Shown here piece after piece: positions 61,493 through 64,000 of a stretch of DNA of 64,000 bases. A program made the position numbers and the translations under genes. Numbering within the stretch: position 1 is the first letter of the stretch; every line of letters begins with the position of its first letter. The stretch lies in IMG/VR virus record IMGVR_UViG_3300034284_001002, positions 1 to 64,000 of that record. One strand, given 5' to 3'. This stretch comes from a virus. The notes beneath the pieces were generated by a model. It was given only the letters and a program-made list of their open reading frames with translations. It had not been told where the DNA came from and made no database searches.

Positions 61493-63191
61493 TTATAATT
61501 TAATAGACGAATATCAGATAGAGATTACAACATATTGTAATGCCGCTTGTCCTCAGTGCCCTCGCAACAACAACGGGTCAGGAGTTAACCCATATCTCAC
61601 GCTGGAGCATCTTTCTAGATCAGTGATAGATACAGCGTTCCCAGAAGAACTGTGCAATAGATTACGTCAGGTATTCTTCTGTGGCAGTTATGGCGATCCT
61701 ATCATGCATCCAGACTTCCTGGACATCTTGCGCAACTTCAGACACAAGTGCCCTACGCTTTGGTTATACGTACACACCAATGGTGGAGCACACAATGCAG
61801 AATACTGGACTGAGATGGCCAAGATTGTTGGCGGTTACGGTCAAGTAGACTTTAACATCGACGGTCTTGCTGATACCAACCACTTGTATAGACGCAACAC
61901 AGACTTTGACAAGATTATCAGCAATGCCACTGCATACATTAACGCAGGTGGACGTGCAGTATGGAACTACATCATATTTGAGCATAACCAGCATCAAGTT
62001 GATCAGGCGCGAGAGTTAAGCATCCAGCTGGGGTTCAAAGATTTTAAACATCGTGCCACTGGTAGGTTCTTGAATCACACCAGTATGGAAGAATTTTCTG
62101 AGTGGCCCGTACAAAATCGGCAAGGACAAACAGAGTATGTTATAAAACCCACTGCTCTGCCGCAGTACAAAAACAAAAGCATTAACATACTGCCAGATTT
62201 AAAAAAACAATACCCAGATATCAAAGAATATTTTGCCCGCACAGAAATTTGTTGTGACTCACTAAAAGGCAACAAAGTTGCTATCAATGCCGCAGGATTG
62301 GTATTGCCGTGCAACATGTTAAATCACAATCTAAGTGATGCCAGGTTCCGTGATCAATCGGTGCTGCCGTGCAGTAATGATTTGAGCACAGTGGATGGAA
62401 AGAATCAAGTTCAAGAATTTGTCAACCGCCACGGTGCTGACAACTTAAACATACATCATCGTTCACTAGAACAAGTGTTTGCCAACTCTTTTTGGGTAGA
62501 CCTTGTAAACAGTTGGAAGTATAATACATTTCCCGAACGACTGTTTGAGTGTGCAATGACCTGCGGCAAGCAGTTTCAAAAAGTATGGGATCAAACTAAA
62601 ATGACAAAAACATTCTTAATCACTGGCGGCAATCGTGGACTAGGGCTACAATTGACACAGACCTTTGGCGGAACTAGTATTAGCCGTGCTCAAGGTTACG
62701 ACATTACAAAGCATGCCAAAGAAATTGCAGAAATAAGTTTAGACTTTGATGTGTTTGTTAATAATGCATTCGACGGTCCTCCACAAGAAGACTGGGCCAA
62801 CTTTGCACAATCACAAATATACATGGCTGTGTATGATGCGTGGAAAACAGCAGGAAAAACTGGGCATATCATTAACATTGGCAGCACAGGCAGCAAAAGT
62901 GTTGTTGCTCCAGAACCTCGTTTTGAAACATATAGAATTAGCAAGGCAGCATTAGAACATGCAAGTCGTCAAGGCACACAGGCATTTAAACAAAACATTG
63001 TACCATTTAAAACAACACTTATTACATTGGATAGACTAGACACAGAACTTAGTCGTAGCCGTGCCAATTGGACCGGTAACGGCGTTAATTTAAACGACAT
63101 CAGCAACTTTATACGCTACGCTACCGCAGTCAGTTCAAACACTGTGATAGAAGAGGCAACTTTTTACGTGAACTTTGATCATAAGGCATAA
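61485..63191 (+). CDS. Radical SAM / short-chain dehydrogenase fusion protein
   Basis: A 568-residue frame with two complete parts. Residues 1-370: core motif CNAACPQC (Cys18, 22, 25), FFCGSYGDPIMHPDF, FNIDGLADTNHLYRR, and a SPASM-like tail with ICCDSLKG, NAAGLVLPCNML and ECAMTCGKQF. Residues 373-568: a short-chain dehydrogenase, with TFLITGGNRGLGLQL (NAD(P)-binding), FVNNAFDG, INIGSTGS (catalytic Ser) and YRISKAALEH (the Y-x-x-x-K pair). The ATG at 62601 (Met373) lies at the exact junction, preceded by GGGA, so the dehydrogenase could also be made separately. Its first part is close to the protein at 58546. An oxidation/reduction step coupled to radical chemistry is plausible. Confidence 0.9.
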   Translation: MFDYNLIDEYQIEITTYCNAACPQCPRNNNGSGVNPYLTLEHLSRSVIDTAFPEELCNRLRQVFFCGSYGDPIMHPDFLDILRNFRHKCPTLWLYVHTNGGAHNAEYWTEMAKIVGGYGQVDFNIDGLADTNHLYRRNTDFDKIISNATAYINAGGRAVWNYIIFEHNQHQVDQARELSIQLGFKDFKHRATGRFLNHTSMEEFSEWPVQNRQGQTEYVIKPTALPQYKNKSINILPDLKKQYPDIKEYFARTEICCDSLKGNKVAINAAGLVLPCNMLNHNLSDARFRDQSVLPCSNDLSTVDGKNQVQEFVNRHGADNLNIHHRSLEQVFANSFWVDLVNSWKYNTFPERLFECAMTCGKQFQKVWDQTKMTKTFLITGGNRGLGLQLTQTFGGTSISRAQGYDITKHAKEIAEISLDFDVFVNNAFDGPPQEDWANFAQSQIYMAVYDAWKTAGKTGHIINIGSTGSKSVVAPEPRFETYRISKAALEHASRQGTQAFKQNIVPFKTTLITLDRLDTELSRSRANWTGNGVNLNDISNFIRYATAVSSNTVIEEATFYVNFDHKA

Positions 63192-63222
63192 CTACAGAGC
63201 AAGGATAAATCGCATACAACAC

Positions 63223-63651
63223 ATGGCATGGCTATATCAAGATACCCCAATTGAGACGTTGCCCGAAGAGTGTGTTGGATTTGTTTACTTGATTACAAAT
63301 AATCTTACTGGTCGCAAGTACATAGGCAAAAAATTAGCAAAATTTAGCAAAACAACTTACAAAACTGTAAAACAAAAGAACGGCATCAAGAAGAAGAAAA
63401 AGATACGATCAAAGGTCGACTCAGACTGGAGAGAGTACTATGGGTCAAGCCCAGAATTGACTTCGGACATCGAAAAACTAGGCACTGAAAACTTTACCAG
63501 AGAAATACTTTACTATTGCAACTCCAAATCGGAATGTAGTTACATCGAAGCAAGAGAACAATTCAGTAGACAAGTATTAGAATCACGAGATTATTACAAC
63601 GGCCATATTCAAGTTCGTGTGCATGGCTCACACATTATAAACAAAATTTAA
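63223..63651 (+). CDS. GIY-YIG nuclease domain protein
   Basis: The start at 63223 gives 142 residues (MAWLYQDTPIETLPE); an upstream ATG at 63175 overlaps the previous gene and adds unrelated residues. GFVYLITN and GRKYIGKK supply the paired GIY-YIG signature motifs, followed by SDWREYYGSSPEL, ENFTREILYYC and a conserved Glu in SYIEAREQF. Freestanding phage GIY-YIG proteins are homing endonucleases or DNA-degrading enzymes such as T4 endonuclease II; I cannot decide which. It is the last gene in the window and precedes the structured non-coding region. Confidence 0.82.
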   Translation: MAWLYQDTPIETLPEECVGFVYLITNNLTGRKYIGKKLAKFSKTTYKTVKQKNGIKKKKKIRSKVDSDWREYYGSSPELTSDIEKLGTENFTREILYYCNSKSECSYIEAREQFSRQVLESRDYYNGHIQVRVHGSHIINKI

Positions 63652-64000
63652 CAGGCAACGATTACGACACTGTGTTGGGCGACGTGGCTCAACTCCATTG
63701 AGGATTGGTGGGATACCCAATTCAGACTTGGACGTCAAAGGCAATTGCTAACTTAAGGCAACAAATGGTCGGGGCTATGTGAAAAAGATACAACCCCAGC
63801 TTATAGGACTTGGATCTATATCGGGTTACTAGGGTTCCGTTGATATGTGAAGCTTGAGTAGGGGGTACCGGTCAACCGCCTCCGCGTAGGAAACTACAAT
63901 CTCATTACGATAGATGACTGCTATACTCAGATAATGGCGTTTTTTGTTCACCGTGCATACGGTGAACTATGACCACGTAATCTAGATAATAGCTAAAAAA
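63652..64000. ncRNA. Gene-free region with candidate structured RNA
   Basis: No credible coding frame occupies these 349 bases. Several helices can be drawn on the plus strand. GGGG 63771-63774 pairs with CCCC 63794-63797. AGCTT 63798-63802 with AAGCT 63850-63854 encloses ATATC 63818-63822 with GATAT 63842-63846. GGGGG 63861-63865 with CCTCC 63879-63883 encloses CGG/CCG closed by TCAA. GTAG-GAAA-CTAC lies at 63886-63897 with a GNRA tetraloop, and a 9-bp perfect hairpin is at 63946-63967. A T6 run (63940-63945) stands just before the last hairpin. This helix density suggests a functional RNA or an intron core, but I cannot match it to a named family, tRNA or tmRNA. The transcript direction is assumed to be plus. 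Confidence 0.4.

Noticed and set aside
63175-63222. Upstream start for the GIY-YIG protein
   Set aside because: The additional 16 codons overlap the end of the dehydrogenase fusion gene and carry no family sequence; MAWLY is a natural start.
63946-63967. Perfect 9-bp hairpin as an intrinsic terminator
   Set aside because: On the plus strand the T-run stands before, not after, the stem; on the minus strand the stem is followed by A residues.
63652-64000. tRNA or tmRNA gene
   Set aside because: I could not find a T-arm consensus with a matching 7-bp acceptor stem, nor a tag peptide frame ending in an Ala-Ala type sequence.

Overview
The window reads as part of the genome of a T4-superfamily tailed phage (contractile-tail myovirus). 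The diagnostic genes are homologues of T4 baseplate proteins gp25, gp6, gp5 and probably gp53, the late sigma factor gp55, and the recombination nuclease pair gp46/gp47, together with TATAAATA-type late promoter boxes. No capsid, terminase, DNA polymerase, lysis, integrase or photosynthesis gene is in view, so neither lifestyle nor host can be read off. Base composition is moderate (not extremely AT-rich) and even across the window, with no insertion sequences, CRISPR arrays or recognisable tRNAs.

Layout. (1) Bases 2-5049, plus strand: an accessory operon with two related putative glycosyltransferase-like proteins, an amidinotransferase, a radical SAM protein and a cysteine-hydrolase-like protein. 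(2) 4977-22407, minus strand: a 17.4 kb run of 19 genes with almost no intergenic base. It holds seven radical SAM enzymes, a NodU/TobZ-type carbamoyltransferase with a 33-residue partner, two SGNH-hydrolase-like proteins, three GT-A glycosyltransferase-like proteins, another member of the TEKTFKAI family and small phage proteins. (3) 22482-52757, minus strand: tail fibre and baseplate genes, including a 4841-residue protein with a seven-repeat FG-GAP propeller. A terminator hairpin separates blocks 2 and 3. (4) 52869-63651, plus strand: gp55-like sigma factor, gp47, two accessory genes, gp46, then a second accessory group with three more radical SAM proteins (one fused to a short-chain dehydrogenase) and a GIY-YIG nuclease. 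(5) 63652-64000: a gene-free tail that folds into several helices and may encode a structured RNA.

How it fits together. The gp55-like factor is expressed from a near-consensus sigma-70 promoter and presumably directs the host polymerase to the late boxes in front of the structural genes. The gp46/47 pair would process DNA ends for recombination-dependent replication. The striking part is the accessory content: eleven radical SAM enzymes in 64 kb, with tailoring enzymes (amidino-, carbamoyl- and glycosyl-transfer, SGNH ester chemistry). This combination resembles sugar or peptide tailoring pathways; the substrate (host surface glycan, virion protein, or a small molecule) cannot be determined from the sequence.
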